Source of the DNA: CAZMGV01 sp964621525 [NCBI: uncultured bacterium]
Lineage (GTDB): Bacteria; JAGRBM01
Assembly (NCBI GenBank): GCA_964621525.1
Contig: CAZUMS010000019.1
Coordinates: 6,258 to 70,257, forward strand
Reading direction: 5' to 3'
Length of the DNA stretch: 64,000 bases
Positions 42,789 through 52,524 of this stretch are shown piece after piece; within the stretch, counting starts at the first letter, position 1, and every line of letters begins with the position of its first letter. A model generated the notes under the pieces. It saw only the letters and a program-made list of their open reading frames with translations, did no database searches and was not told the origin of the DNA. The position numbers were made by a program, and so were the translations under genes.

Positions 42789-43582
42789 GAGCGCTGGCCT
42801 CCGATCCCGAGGTTCAGCAGCAGGGAGGTGATGAAATAGTCGCCGACCAGCACAAGCACCGACGAAGTGACGACGGCGCGGGTGGTCGAGCGGCCGACGC
42901 CTCTTGCGCCGCCCGTCGTGAAGTAGCCGACGTAGCAGCCGACGGTGGACAGGATGAAGCCGAACACCGTCGATTTGATCCACATGTTGTTCAGGTCGCC
43001 CCAGTCGATGAGCTCGATGACGTTCTGCCACCAGCCGCCGGGAGAGATCTGGAGGACCACCGTGCACACGAAATAGCTGCCCACGCCGCCCACGAAGACG
43101 AACACGAGCGTCAGCATGGGGACCACGATGGTGGAGGCGACGACACGGGGGACCACGAGATACTTCACCGGGTCGATGGCCATGGCTCCGAGGGCGTCGA
43201 TCTGCTCCGTCACCCGCATGGTTCCGAGTTCGGCCGCCATGGCGCTGCCGCAGCGGCCCGTGACCATCAGGGCCGTGAGCACGGGGCCCAGTTCTCGGAT
43301 CAGGGCGAGCATGGTCGCGCCGCCAATGAGGCCCTCCGCCCCGAACCGCTGGAACGCCGACCCGAGCTGGAGCGAGAACACCATGCCGGTAAAGAGGCTT
43401 GTGAGCAGAATGATGACGGAGGAATTGACGCCGACGATGACCGCCTGCTCGACGATCATTCCGAGGCGGAGCGGGCGTTTGAACAGGAAAGCGACCGAGA
43501 CGGCGGCGAGCCGGGAATACCGGCCCAGCGTTTCGAGCAGGTAGAGGATGTACCCGCCGAGTGCGTCGAACAGCGCCATCAT
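42785..43582 (-). CDS. mlaE: ABC transporter permease MlaE
   Basis: A 265-residue MlaE/YrbE permease with five to six membrane segments. Family motifs: R-E-L-G-P-V-L-T-A-L-M-V-T-G-R-C-G-S-A-M-A-A-E-L-G-T-M-R-V-T-E-Q-I-D split over the coupling region, and P-R-V-V-A-S near the next helix. ATG 43582 overlaps the alr stop (ATGA); a second ATG follows at once. It is coupled to alr and mlaF. Confidence 0.93.
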   Translation of the reverse strand: MMALFDALGGYILYLLETLGRYSRLAAVSVAFLFKRPLRLGMIVEQAVIVGVNSSVIILLTSLFTGMVFSLQLGSAFQRFGAEGLIGGATMLALIRELGPVLTALMVTGRCGSAMAAELGTMRVTEQIDALGAMAIDPVKYLVVPRVVASTIVVPMLTLVFVFVGGVGSYFVCTVVLQISPGGWWQNVIELIDWGDLNNMWIKSTVFGFILSTVGCYVGYFTTGGARGVGRSTTRAVVTSSVLVLVGDYFITSLLLNLGIGGQRS

Positions 43583-44715
43583 GGCTCGGCCATTCCCCTG
43601 TGGAAGCGGGGTACCCGGCGGGAGACGGCGCAGAAGATCTCGTAGGGGATCGTGCCCAGCCACCCCGCCCATTCCTCGACCGTAACGCTGGCTGAGCCGT
43701 CCCGGCCGATGATCGTCACCTCGTTACCGGTTCGCACGTCACCTGCATCGGTGACGTCCACGGCGATGAGATCCATGGAGACGCGCCCCGCGACCGGTAC
43801 CCGACGCCCGTTCACGATGACCTGCGCACGGTTCGTGAGCGACCGGCTGAAGCCGTCCGCGTAACCGGCAGAAACGATGGCTATGGTGGAGTCCCGTTCT
43901 GCCTTCCAGAGGGCGCTGTAACCCACGGGGTCCCCGGTTTTCACGCGCTTCACCTGCCGGATGCGCGCTTTCCAGGAGAAAGCCGGTTCGAGCCGGATCT
44001 GGTTCCGGGTGATCTCAGCCATGTGGGCTCCGTAGAGCATGATCCCGGGCCGCACGAGATCGTGCCGGGTCCGCGGCAGCGTGACGGCGCCGGTGGAATT
44101 GGACAGGTGCCGGAACAGCCGCCGTCCGCTCACCCTCTCGACGGTTTCCACCGCCCGCTCGAATGCCTGCAACTGCCCCTGGGTCTGATCGCCCTGCGGA
44201 TCCTCGGCGCTTGCGAAGTGGCTCATTACCCCTTCGAGCGAGAGGCCGGGGCTGGTCATGATTTTCGAGGTGATCCGCTCGAGATCGTCCATGGCCGCAC
44301 CCAGGCGGTGCATACCGGTATCCACCTTGAGGTGTACGTGGAGCTTGCGGTCCCACTGACGGCCTTCGGCATCCAGCGCTTCGATCAGTTCGTCCGTAAA
44401 GACGGCGCACTGGAGGCTGAACTCGCGGATGGCCTCGGCCTCTTCGGGTTCCGCGCCGCCCAGCAGCAGGATGGGGGCCTGGATCCCCGCCATCCGGAGC
44501 TCCACGCCTTCTTCCAGCCGGGCGACGCCGAGCCATTCGGCGCCGGCACCGACGAGCGTGCGGGCGACCGGGACCGCGCCATGACCGTAGGCGTCCGCCT
44601 TGACGATTCCCATGATTCCGACACCGGGGCCCACGGCTTCCCGGATCCGGTGATAGTTGGCAAGGATCGCCCGGAGGTCGACTTCGACAAAGGTGGGGCG
44701 GCTGTTTTCCGGCAT
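43579..44715 (-). CDS. alr: Alanine racemase
   Basis: A 378-residue PLP enzyme making D-alanine for peptidoglycan. Lys39 in V-K-A-D-A-Y-G-H-G binds PLP; the opposing catalytic Tyr is in S-A-G-Y-A-D-G-F-S-R. R-P-G-I-M-L-Y-G and the C-terminal G-R-V-S-M-D match the family. ATG 44715 is chosen, since the upstream frame to 44808 lacks family similarity. Unusual neighbours: the first gene of the mla operon, linking wall precursor and outer-membrane lipid genes. Confidence 0.93.
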   Translation of the reverse strand: MPENSRPTFVEVDLRAILANYHRIREAVGPGVGIMGIVKADAYGHGAVPVARTLVGAGAEWLGVARLEEGVELRMAGIQAPILLLGGAEPEEAEAIREFSLQCAVFTDELIEALDAEGRQWDRKLHVHLKVDTGMHRLGAAMDDLERITSKIMTSPGLSLEGVMSHFASAEDPQGDQTQGQLQAFERAVETVERVSGRRLFRHLSNSTGAVTLPRTRHDLVRPGIMLYGAHMAEITRNQIRLEPAFSWKARIRQVKRVKTGDPVGYSALWKAERDSTIAIVSAGYADGFSRSLTNRAQVIVNGRRVPVAGRVSMDLIAVDVTDAGDVRTGNEVTIIGRDGSASVTVEEWAGWLGTIPYEIFCAVSRRVPRFHRGMAEP

Positions 44716-44905
44716 ACGACGACCTGCGCGTGCGCTCCCCCGTTCGGATATTCCCTTAACCGCCGTCTGGACTTCCGGCGAGTTTACTACCCGGCAGTCC
44801 GGAAACAATTTCCCGGTGACAGCAGGCCATACTTGTGTAAGTGACCGGTTTTACTGCCCGCGATACCGGCTAAGATGGATGGACTGAGAGGCGGCCGTAA
44901 CGGAC

Positions 44906-47053
44906 GTGCGTGCGCTGGTTGTCACGAGCAACACCCGGCTCTCGGCCAAGCTGGCCGAGGTCCTGCAGCCGCTTGTGCCGGAGGTGGATGAGCGTCAGGA
45001 CGGGGAAACCGCCCTCCATACTTTCGCCCAGAACGACTACCAGCTGGTGGTTACGGACCTCGCACTGGCCCGGCTTTCGGGGCCGGATTTCATCCGCAAG
45101 GTCCGGAGCCTCGACAAGGGCCGCTCGGTTCCCATCGTGTTCATGAGCATGGAACTCAAGGACAAGGCGCTGCCGCAGCGTCTTGCGCAGAGTTTCCGGG
45201 TGGGGCCTTACCTCCAGATGCCGTTTCCGTTCCCGCGATTTCTGGAAGCGGCGAAGCGGGCGCTGGCCACCGGAGCCCAGGTCCCGGCGGTTCCGGTGAC
45301 GCCGGTTCCGGTGTCATTACCCGTACCGCAGCCGGTTGCCGCACCGGCCCCGAAACCCGCCGCCCGGCTGAGCGCTCCCGGTTCCGGACCGCTCAAGCTG
45401 GTCTGGGGCGGTTCGGCGGCGGGATCGCTGCCCAATTTCGAAGATGTGATGATTCTGGTGAAGACCGAGGGCTATACCTGCAAGGGGCGGCTCATGGGCG
45501 GCGGGAAAATCGTCGCTCTGTCCTTTCACAAGGGGCTTCCGCTCGCCGAATTCACCGGGGCCGGGCACCCGGCACTGGACGACTATCTGAAAGCCGGCTT
45601 TCTGACCCAGGACGAATTCGACCGCCTGAAGCGGATCACTCCGCCGGCGGAAGTGGAGCGGCTGCTCGCGGGTGCCGGAGTCGTGAGTCCCGGCGACCTG
45701 TCGAAGAAGCGGGCCGAAATTCTCGGCGTCCGCCTGGGTGAAGTGCTACGCTGGCCCGAAGGCACGCTGATCATGGAGTCCCAGTCGGCGGATGCAGGGC
45801 CGACGGAGCGGCTTTACGGCGAACTCGCACTTGCCCATGCGGTCGCCCACGACGTCCGTGCGTCGTCGAATCCGATCAAGCTGTCGACACTTCAGAACCA
45901 GCTGAAGAACGCCTTTCTCGCTCCGGCAAAGGATCTGCCGTATTTCGCCCGGCTGCTTCCCCTGTCCGCAGAGGAAGAGAAGGTCGTCGATCTCGTAAAA
46001 AGGCCGGTTGCCGTCCAGGAGATCATCCGCAGCGTCCGCCAGCCGGATGCGGCTTGGAATGTCATCCGGATCCTGCTCGCCTTGAGGCTCGTGACGCGGC
46101 ACGCACAGGCTCCTCAGGGCGTGAATGTGGAGTTCCCGCTGGCCTTCCGCTCCTCGCACCGCCCTGCGGCTGCCGGGAGTGTGGCGGCAAAGGCTTCCGG
46201 CGAGGACACCCTGGAGCTGATCGATCTGTCGGGCGACCTTGCCGACGAACTGGACGAGATTGTCTCGGACCTGCGGGACAAGTCGGCCGTGCCCCAGCAG
46301 ACCGCCCAGCAGGCGGCACAGAGCGACGATCAGCGGAAGCTGGAGAACGAGCTGTTCGACGAACTGGCCCGGGCGAAGAAGGTGAACTACTACGAGCTGC
46401 TCGGCACGAAGCGGAGCGGGTTCAACTTCCAGGAGGCGAAGAAGAAGTATTTCGAGCTCCAGCGGAAGTTCTCTCCGGACAAGTTCATCATGTCGGCGGG
46501 CGACGTCATGTCGAAAGCCCAGGAACTGCTCGAAAAGCTGTCGGTCGCCTTCGAGACTCTTTCCGACGTGGGCAAGAAGCAGAACTACGACCAGAAGCTC
46601 TCGACCCAGCAGATGATGGCCGGAGAAGGCGGCTCGGGCGGAAAGACCCTTCAGGCGGACGTGGCTTTCCAGAGCGGACTCGCGCTCATGGAAACCGAGG
46701 AATGGGAAGCCGCCGTCAAGCAGTTCGAAATCGCCAGAAAGATCCAGCCCGGCGTCACGCTTCACGAGGTGAACCAGGCCTGGGCGATCTACAAGAATCC
46801 GAAGAACAGGGGCAATACCACTGCCGTAGCCGAGGTCAAAAAGCTCCTGAACAACGCCGTTGTCCGTGACCCGCGTTGTGCCATCGGGTTCGCCTACCGG
46901 GCCTGGATGCTGGTGGACGACGGCAAGGTGGATCTCGCCGCCATGGAGTTCGGCAAAGCACTCCGCATCGACGCCAACCTCAAGATCGCCCAGCAGGGCC
47001 TGAAGAAGGTGGAAGATCTGCGCAAGTCCCAGAAGAAGGGGCTGTTCGGATGA
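44906..47053 (+). CDS. Degenerate receiver - DUF4388 - J-like - TPR multidomain protein
   Basis: A 715-residue soluble protein. Residues 1-118 form a receiver-like domain with Asp51 kept, but the N-terminal acidic pair is absent (V-V-T-S-N) and the K-P-F lysine is Met (Q-M-P-F), so classical phosphorylation is doubtful. A Pro-rich linker (about 123-160) leads to a DUF4388/PATAN-like region (about 175-300), then a J-like segment (about 495-570) where H-P-D reads S-P-D (K-F-S-P-D-K-F), so DnaK stimulation is unlikely. TPR repeats finish it (Q-S-G-L-A-L-M-E-T-E-E-W-E-A-A). This architecture is known from myxobacteria-like genomes. GTG 44906. It overlaps the next glycosyltransferase by 4 nt. Confidence 0.78.
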   Translation: MRALVVTSNTRLSAKLAEVLQPLVPEVDERQDGETALHTFAQNDYQLVVTDLALARLSGPDFIRKVRSLDKGRSVPIVFMSMELKDKALPQRLAQSFRVGPYLQMPFPFPRFLEAAKRALATGAQVPAVPVTPVPVSLPVPQPVAAPAPKPAARLSAPGSGPLKLVWGGSAAGSLPNFEDVMILVKTEGYTCKGRLMGGGKIVALSFHKGLPLAEFTGAGHPALDDYLKAGFLTQDEFDRLKRITPPAEVERLLAGAGVVSPGDLSKKRAEILGVRLGEVLRWPEGTLIMESQSADAGPTERLYGELALAHAVAHDVRASSNPIKLSTLQNQLKNAFLAPAKDLPYFARLLPLSAEEEKVVDLVKRPVAVQEIIRSVRQPDAAWNVIRILLALRLVTRHAQAPQGVNVEFPLAFRSSHRPAAAGSVAAKASGEDTLELIDLSGDLADELDEIVSDLRDKSAVPQQTAQQAAQSDDQRKLENELFDELARAKKVNYYELLGTKRSGFNFQEAKKKYFELQRKFSPDKFIMSAGDVMSKAQELLEKLSVAFETLSDVGKKQNYDQKLSTQQMMAGEGGSGGKTLQADVAFQSGLALMETEEWEAAVKQFEIARKIQPGVTLHEVNQAWAIYKNPKNRGNTTAVAEVKKLLNNAVVRDPRCAIGFAYRAWMLVDDGKVDLAAMEFGKALRIDANLKIAQQGLKKVEDLRKSQKKGLFG

Positions 47054-47781
47054 TCTCCGTCGTGATCCCCGCCTACAACGAGGAGCAGCGGCTTCCCCCG
47101 ACGCTGGACCAGTTCCTTGCGTTTTTCCGGGGATACGGCGAACCGTTCGAGATCATCGTGGCGAACGACGGATCGACGGACGGGACGGCCGCCGTCGTCC
47201 GGAAATACATGGAAATGGCCCCGGAACTCCGCCTGCTGGACCTGAGTCCCAATGGCGGAAAGGGGCGCGCGGTGAGGGCGGGGCTCCTCGAGGCAAAAGG
47301 CGATATCTGGCTGTTCAGCGACGCCGACGGCTCCACGCCTCCGGAGGACTTCCCTGCGCTCCGGAAAGCCCTCGATAGCGGTGCCGACCTCGCCATGGGT
47401 TCACGGGCGATTCGCGGTGCGAAGCTCGATGTCCGGCAGCCAGTTATTCGTGAACTGCTCGGCCGGTGTTTCAATCTGGCGGTCCGGACGATCCTGTGGA
47501 TTCCGTTTCACGACACCCAGTGCGGCTTCAAGGCGATGAAGGCATCTTCCATGCGTCCCTCCGTCGAGCAGCTCGCGACGCCTCATTTCGGCTTCGACTT
47601 CGAGCTGGTCTACCGGGCGCATCTTGCGGGGCTGAAGGTGGTCGAGGTCCCCGTCACCTGGCGCGACCGGGAGGGCAGCAAGGTGAATCCACTGAGAGAC
47701 GGCATGATCATGGTCGGCAGCCTGTTCCAGATCCGGCAGCAGGTCCGCCGCGGACTGAAGGATAATCCGCCCGGTCAATGA
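47050..47781 (+). CDS. Family 2 glycosyltransferase, dolichyl-phosphate glucosyltransferase-like
   Basis: A 243-residue GT2 enzyme similar in layout to ALG5/DPM1 proteins: V-V-I-P-A-Y-N-E-E, A-N-D-G-S-T-D-G-T, G-K-G-R-A-V-R-A-G-L and the F-S-D-A-D-G-S-T DxD motif, then D-T-Q-C-G-F-K. It likely charges a polyprenyl phosphate with a sugar. Both ends overlap neighbours by 4 nt (ATGA), coupling it to the receiver-J-TPR gene and the methyltransferase-membrane fusion. Confidence 0.88.
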   Translation: MISVVIPAYNEEQRLPPTLDQFLAFFRGYGEPFEIIVANDGSTDGTAAVVRKYMEMAPELRLLDLSPNGGKGRAVRAGLLEAKGDIWLFSDADGSTPPEDFPALRKALDSGADLAMGSRAIRGAKLDVRQPVIRELLGRCFNLAVRTILWIPFHDTQCGFKAMKASSMRPSVEQLATPHFGFDFELVYRAHLAGLKVVEVPVTWRDREGSKVNPLRDGMIMVGSLFQIRQQVRRGLKDNPPGQ

Positions 47782-50522
47782 GCGGCGAAACTCCAGAAGT
47801 CCGGGGCATGGAGGCCGCCGAGTTCGAGGCCATGGCCGCCGTCGAGGACCGCCACTGGTGGTTCCGCGGCAAGCGGGCCATCGTGACCGAGCTTCTCAGG
47901 GAGGCCGGAGTCCATGGCCGTGTGCTCGATGCCGGTTGCGGAACCGGCGGTAATCTCCCCGCGCTGATGCGATTCGGCGAAGCGGTCGGTGTTGAAAAGG
48001 ATCCGGTGGCGCTGGAATTCGCCCGGAAGAAGTCCGGCGGTCTGGTGGTCGAGGGGGAAATCACGGCACTCCCGTTCTGGGACAATGAATTCGACGGGAT
48101 AGTAACCACCGACGTCATGGAGCATGTGGCGGACGACCGGAAGGCACTTGCCGAACTGTACCGGGTACTCAAGCCCGGCGGAACCCTGGTGCTGACGGTT
48201 CCGGCCCACCCGTTCATGTGGACCGGGCATGACGTCGTGCTCGGGCATGTGCGGCGTTACACCATGGACAGTTTCCGGGAGCTGCTGGCGTCGGCTCCCG
48301 ATCTGGAAACCGAAACGGTGTCGTACATGAATTGCGCCGCCTTTGTTCCGGCTGCGCTGCAGAGATGGCGGAGGGCCCGCCGTGAGAAGCGTGCCGGAGC
48401 TCCGGATCTATCCAGCGATACGGCAGATGTTCCGCCGGCATTCGCGAACGAAATGGCATACCGGATATTCGCGGCTGAACGGAAGCTGCTGCCCGGAATA
48501 TCCTTGCCGTTCGGGGTCTCGATTGTAGCAGTCCTCAGGAAAAGAGGATCTGAAGCTTCTTCTGCCAGGCTGACTGGGGCCCCGGTTTCGTGGGGCTGGC
48601 TCCTGGCCATTGTTGCCCTGCTGCTTGCGTGCTCGTCGCAGCTTACCGGCCAGTGGCTGGCAGGTCACGAGGGGCCTGCCTATCTGTTCCGGGCGTCTGA
48701 GTTTTTCAGCCTCCTGAGCCAGGGTGAACTGTATCCGCGCTGGTGTGCAGACTTTTACTGGGGCTATGGGTACCCGTTCTTTGTATTCTACTCACCCGGT
48801 CTCTTTTATACGTCATCAGTCTTCAGGTTCTTTGGCCTTCCGGTGGATACCTCAGTCTCGCTGGCCGCCTGCGTCTCGAATCTGCTTCTGTTCATGGGAA
48901 GCTACCGGCTGGCCGGATTGTATACGCGGCAGCGCAGTGTGGCCTTTGCGGCTTCCCTGTTTTCCCTCCTGGCATTTTACCGGTTCGTCCAGGTCCACGT
49001 CCGGACGGATTATGCCGAGGCTTTTGCGACCGCACTAGTCCCATGGGTGCTGGCCGAGGCAGTCATTCTTTCCAGGTCGATGGAACGTAAGGCCCTCGTC
49101 CGGCTTGCATTAATGCACGCGCTGGTATTTTTTTCTCATACCATTACAGCGGTGATGACCAGCGCAGCACTGGGGCTCATCGGACTCTCGATGCTGGTCC
49201 GGGGCGATGCCAGAGCTTTTGCCAGGGTTGCAGCGGGATCTCTACTCGCGGTGATGGTCGCTTCCGTATACTGGCTCCCTGCATTTGTGGAGCAGAAATA
49301 TGTCCAGACCGAAAAGCTCGTCGAGAAGAGTGACGACGTAAACTACCACTATGCGGACCATTTCGTTTATCCGGAACAGCGGGTTCGTATGGAGTTCTAT
49401 TACGGAGATTCCCGTGCCGGGCAGGATGACAGGCTGTCTTTCGCGAGCTCCTGGGTGTTCTGGGTCATTGCCGGGTGTGCGGCTTTCCTGGCCGCGAGCC
49501 GTCCGGCATGGCGGAGGAAAAATGGAGGAATCCTGCTGGGCTGGATCCTGACCAATCTGATGATGATGCCCGCGGCCGGGGTTCTCTGGGACCATCTGCC
49601 GATGATCCCGTATTTCCAGTTCCCATGGAGATTTCTGCTGCTGGATCTCGTCGTGGCTGCCCCGCTTGCAGCCGCGGTCCTGGATGAGCTGATCCTCCGC
49701 AAGCCTTCGAAACCTGAGTTGGGAATCCTTGCAGTTCTGGCGGCGGGACTTTGCTCACTCCAGTTCCGGCTGATTATCCGTGACACATTCTGGGAAGCGA
49801 TATCCGGCGGGCATCCGAATGCTGCTGCTGCCTGGTGGGGCATGCCGCTCATTCTGGCATTTGCCGTTGTGCTCGCCGTCGTTGTTTTCCTGGCATCGTC
49901 ACAGTTGCTGCACGCCTATGTCCGTCTGGCAGTGGCGTCACTGATTCTTTGCATGTTGCCGGTCTCGCTTTCGGCGATGCTTCGCGGCCTCTATTCGCCC
50001 ATGAAAATCGACGCGGACCTCCGTCGGGCCATCGATCAGCCGCTGTTCATGCAGAAATACGGGCTCGTGCTGCCGGGCGGCAAGGTCATTCCGGTCTCGA
50101 CGGCTGCGCAGGACGAGTACCTGCCGAAGACCGCCCGGGTGGACTCCCAGAAGCCTCCGGAGAGTCCGGTCCGGATCCTGTCCGGATCGGGCCGGGCGAA
50201 GGTGGTCGATCAATGGGGCGACCGGCGGACCTATGAAGTGGAGATGGACACGCCCGGAACTGTCGAGGCTGCGTATTTCTACTATCCCGGTGTCCAGGTG
50301 GACGTGGACGGCTCGGCGAGAGAGCCGGGGCTCAGCCTGAATGGGCTTGTGACCGTGACGCTCGATCCGGGCCGCTACCGGGTGGATGTATTCTACGACG
50401 CATCGCCGCTCCAGAAGAAGGCGGCTCTACTGTCCCTCCTTGGAGTGATCATCTGCGCGCTGCTCTATGTATCGCCGGCATTCAAGCGCCGTCTGGAAGC
50501 CGGGGAGCGTGCCGGTGGCTGA
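47778..50522 (+). CDS. Fusion of SAM methyltransferase and PTPS-related multi-pass membrane protein
   Basis: A 914-residue protein. Residues 1 to about 260 form a Methyltransf_11-type domain with V-L-D-A-G-C-G-T-G-G-N, V-E-K-D and M-E-H-V-A-D-D, L-K-P-G-G-T-L. After a short linker, residues about 275-790 carry some twelve membrane segments, resembling the PTPS-related/GT-C-like membrane family with G-Y-G-Y-P-F-F-V-F-Y-S-P, and the last part is a soluble beta domain plus one helix. The membrane half is paralogous to the next gene. DNA from about 48.6 to 50.0 kb looks less GC-rich at third positions than its surroundings, hinting at separate ancestry. Role inferred: surface glycan modification or polymer transfer. 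Confidence 0.78.
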   Translation: MSGETPEVRGMEAAEFEAMAAVEDRHWWFRGKRAIVTELLREAGVHGRVLDAGCGTGGNLPALMRFGEAVGVEKDPVALEFARKKSGGLVVEGEITALPFWDNEFDGIVTTDVMEHVADDRKALAELYRVLKPGGTLVLTVPAHPFMWTGHDVVLGHVRRYTMDSFRELLASAPDLETETVSYMNCAAFVPAALQRWRRARREKRAGAPDLSSDTADVPPAFANEMAYRIFAAERKLLPGISLPFGVSIVAVLRKRGSEASSARLTGAPVSWGWLLAIVALLLACSSQLTGQWLAGHEGPAYLFRASEFFSLLSQGELYPRWCADFYWGYGYPFFVFYSPGLFYTSSVFRFFGLPVDTSVSLAACVSNLLLFMGSYRLAGLYTRQRSVAFAASLFSLLAFYRFVQVHVRTDYAEAFATALVPWVLAEAVILSRSMERKALVRLALMHALVFFSHTITAVMTSAALGLIGLSMLVRGDARAFARVAAGSLLAVMVASVYWLPAFVEQKYVQTEKLVEKSDDVNYHYADHFVYPEQRVRMEFYYGDSRAGQDDRLSFASSWVFWVIAGCAAFLAASRPAWRRKNGGILLGWILTNLMMMPAAGVLWDHLPMIPYFQFPWRFLLLDLVVAAPLAAAVLDELILRKPSKPELGILAVLAAGLCSLQFRLIIRDTFWEAISGGHPNAAAAWWGMPLILAFAVVLAVVVFLASSQLLHAYVRLAVASLILCMLPVSLSAMLRGLYSPMKIDADLRRAIDQPLFMQKYGLVLPGGKVIPVSTAAQDEYLPKTARVDSQKPPESPVRILSGSGRAKVVDQWGDRRTYEVEMDTPGTVEAAYFYYPGVQVDVDGSAREPGLSLNGLVTVTLDPGRYRVDVFYDASPLQKKAALLSLLGVIICALLYVSPAFKRRLEAGERAGG

Positions 50523-52524
50523 AACCGCGGGTGCTCCGGTCCGAAGCGGTGCCGGTACGGCATCCGCCTGCCTCTGGATCGCGGGCGTTCTTGGCCTCCT
50601 CGCGATCCCGTTTCTCGCGTTTGGCTGGTACTCCACCCACGATGGGCTCACCTATCCGGTCCGGGCAGCGGAATGGTCCTATCTGTATGCGAGTGGCGAC
50701 CGGTATCCCCGCTGGGCTGCCAGCTTCTACTGGGGATTCGGCTACCCGATCTTCAACTTCTTTCCCCCGCTGGTTTATTTCCTATCCCATCTGCTGATGC
50801 AGGCGGGGCTGACGGCCCCCGTTGCGGTCCGGGTGCTGGAACTGTCGGCGTTCCTCACGGGCTTTGCCGGCTGCTACCGCCTCGCACGCCTGTGGGCCTC
50901 GCCCCGGATTGCCTTTGCCGCCGCCATTGCGGGGATGCTGGCCCCCTACCGGCTCGTCGACGTCTATGTCCGGGGGGACCTCGCCGAATCGTTCGCCTTC
51001 GGACTCGTCCCCTTCGTCCTGGCCGAAGCGGTGGTGCTGGGCAGGAACTACTGCACCCGGGCCGGATTCCGGCTCGCGCTGTTTCTGGCGCTCGTGTTCT
51101 ATTCGCACACGCTAACCTCGTTCATGTGTTCGCTCGCCCTGGCTGCCATGGGCTTATACGCGCTTGTGCGCGGCCGCTGGCAGGTGTTCGTCTCGGTCGG
51201 GCTCTGGAGCGGACTCGGCCTGCTGCTCTCGGCGGCGTGCTGGATACCCGCCTACTTTGAGCACGGTCTGGTGAATGTAAAGGTCGCCACCGAGGCGCGG
51301 GATTTTTATTCCTATCACTGGGCGGACCATTTCCTGGAATGGTGGCAGCAGCTCGACCCGTCCTGGGGAATCGGTCCCTCCCTGCCGGGGCCTGGGGACC
51401 GCATGAATTTCTCGGCCAGCGTCGTGCTGGTCGCGGCGGCGGTCTATGCGGCCGGACGGTTGCGGACAGCCTCGGGCCGGCTGCTCTACGGGCCTGTCCT
51501 GGCCGCCCTTCTGGTGACCGGGCTTCTGACCATCGGCCTCAGCAAGCCGCTCTGGTCGGTTTTTCCACTCATGCACTTTTTCCAGTTTCCCTGGCGGTTC
51601 CTCCTCCTGGAGACGGTGACCGGGACGGCCCTTATTGCCCTCGTGCTGACCGAACTCGTCGAAAGCGAAGAGGCTGTTCCGGATGAACGCAGCACTGCAG
51701 GACCGGCCGGCGGAGTGCCGGGCGCAGGGTGGCTGCAGGTGGCGGCGCTGGTTCTGGCGCTCGGAGTCGCGGCGATCTGGTTCAATGCCGATCCGGAGCT
51801 CTGGCAGACGATCGGCGGGCTTCAGTCAGCCCGTCTGGCGCTGGTTGCGGGGCTGGGGCTCGCGCTGCTGGCCGCCTGGAGGCTGAACGGAGCGGTGGCG
51901 GCTGCCGCGGCCGCCGCAGTGCTGGCTGCAACCCCGAATGTTATCTCCACGCTCCGGTATGCTCAGGAAACCGCCATTCCGGCTGAACGGATCCGGGACA
52001 ATCCGTCCTTTACCAGTCCGGTGTTCCGTGAACAGACGTCACTTCGACGCCATGACGGAGTGATCGAACCGCTCCAGACCACGGGGACCGATGAGTTTCT
52101 GCCGCTCGGTGCTTCCCGTCCCCCGGAAGAACTTCGCGGAAAGGTTCAGTTCCGGGAAAGCGACGAAGGCACGTCATACCGGCTTCTGGAGCAGCTGGGG
52201 AGTTACCGTCACTGGGAGATCGTTTCGCCCCGGCAGCAGGACGTCCTGCTGCCGGTTTTCGACTTTCCCGGCTGGTCTGTCTTCGTCGACGATATCCGCG
52301 TCATTCACGGTTCAGGCCCGGATGGGCTGATCCGGGTCCAGGTGCCCGGCCGGATCAGTCAGGTCAGCATGCGCTACACCGGTACCCAGATTCAGGCTGG
52401 CAGCGAACTGCTTTCGATCGTCGCGATCATTCTCTGGGGCGGCGGATGGCTCTGGTACGAGGAAAAACGGCGGCAAAGATCCCGGCATCCGCCGGATGTC
52501 AGCCCTCCGCCTCCAGCCCCATAG
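50515..52524 (+). CDS. PTPS-related multi-pass membrane protein
   Basis: A 669-residue membrane protein, paralogous to the membrane half of the preceding fusion: G-F-G-Y-P-I-F-N-F-F-P-P, D-V-Y-V-R-G-D-L-A-E-S-F-A and F-Q-F-P-W-R-F-L-L-L-E occur in the same order. About twelve helices precede a C-terminal soluble domain and a last helix. Such proteins resemble GT-C glycosyltransferases in topology; an early periplasmic acidic loop is present (T-H-D-G-L). GTG 50515 is preferred (CGGGGAG 7 nt upstream) to ATG 50467, which has none. Its 3' end overlaps the convergent sigma54 activator gene by 26 nt. Confidence 0.75.
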   Translation: MAETAGAPVRSGAGTASACLWIAGVLGLLAIPFLAFGWYSTHDGLTYPVRAAEWSYLYASGDRYPRWAASFYWGFGYPIFNFFPPLVYFLSHLLMQAGLTAPVAVRVLELSAFLTGFAGCYRLARLWASPRIAFAAAIAGMLAPYRLVDVYVRGDLAESFAFGLVPFVLAEAVVLGRNYCTRAGFRLALFLALVFYSHTLTSFMCSLALAAMGLYALVRGRWQVFVSVGLWSGLGLLLSAACWIPAYFEHGLVNVKVATEARDFYSYHWADHFLEWWQQLDPSWGIGPSLPGPGDRMNFSASVVLVAAAVYAAGRLRTASGRLLYGPVLAALLVTGLLTIGLSKPLWSVFPLMHFFQFPWRFLLLETVTGTALIALVLTELVESEEAVPDERSTAGPAGGVPGAGWLQVAALVLALGVAAIWFNADPELWQTIGGLQSARLALVAGLGLALLAAWRLNGAVAAAAAAAVLAATPNVISTLRYAQETAIPAERIRDNPSFTSPVFREQTSLRRHDGVIEPLQTTGTDEFLPLGASRPPEELRGKVQFRESDEGTSYRLLEQLGSYRHWEIVSPRQQDVLLPVFDFPGWSVFVDDIRVIHGSGPDGLIRVQVPGRISQVSMRYTGTQIQAGSELLSIVAIILWGGGWLWYEEKRRQRSRHPPDVSPPPPAP

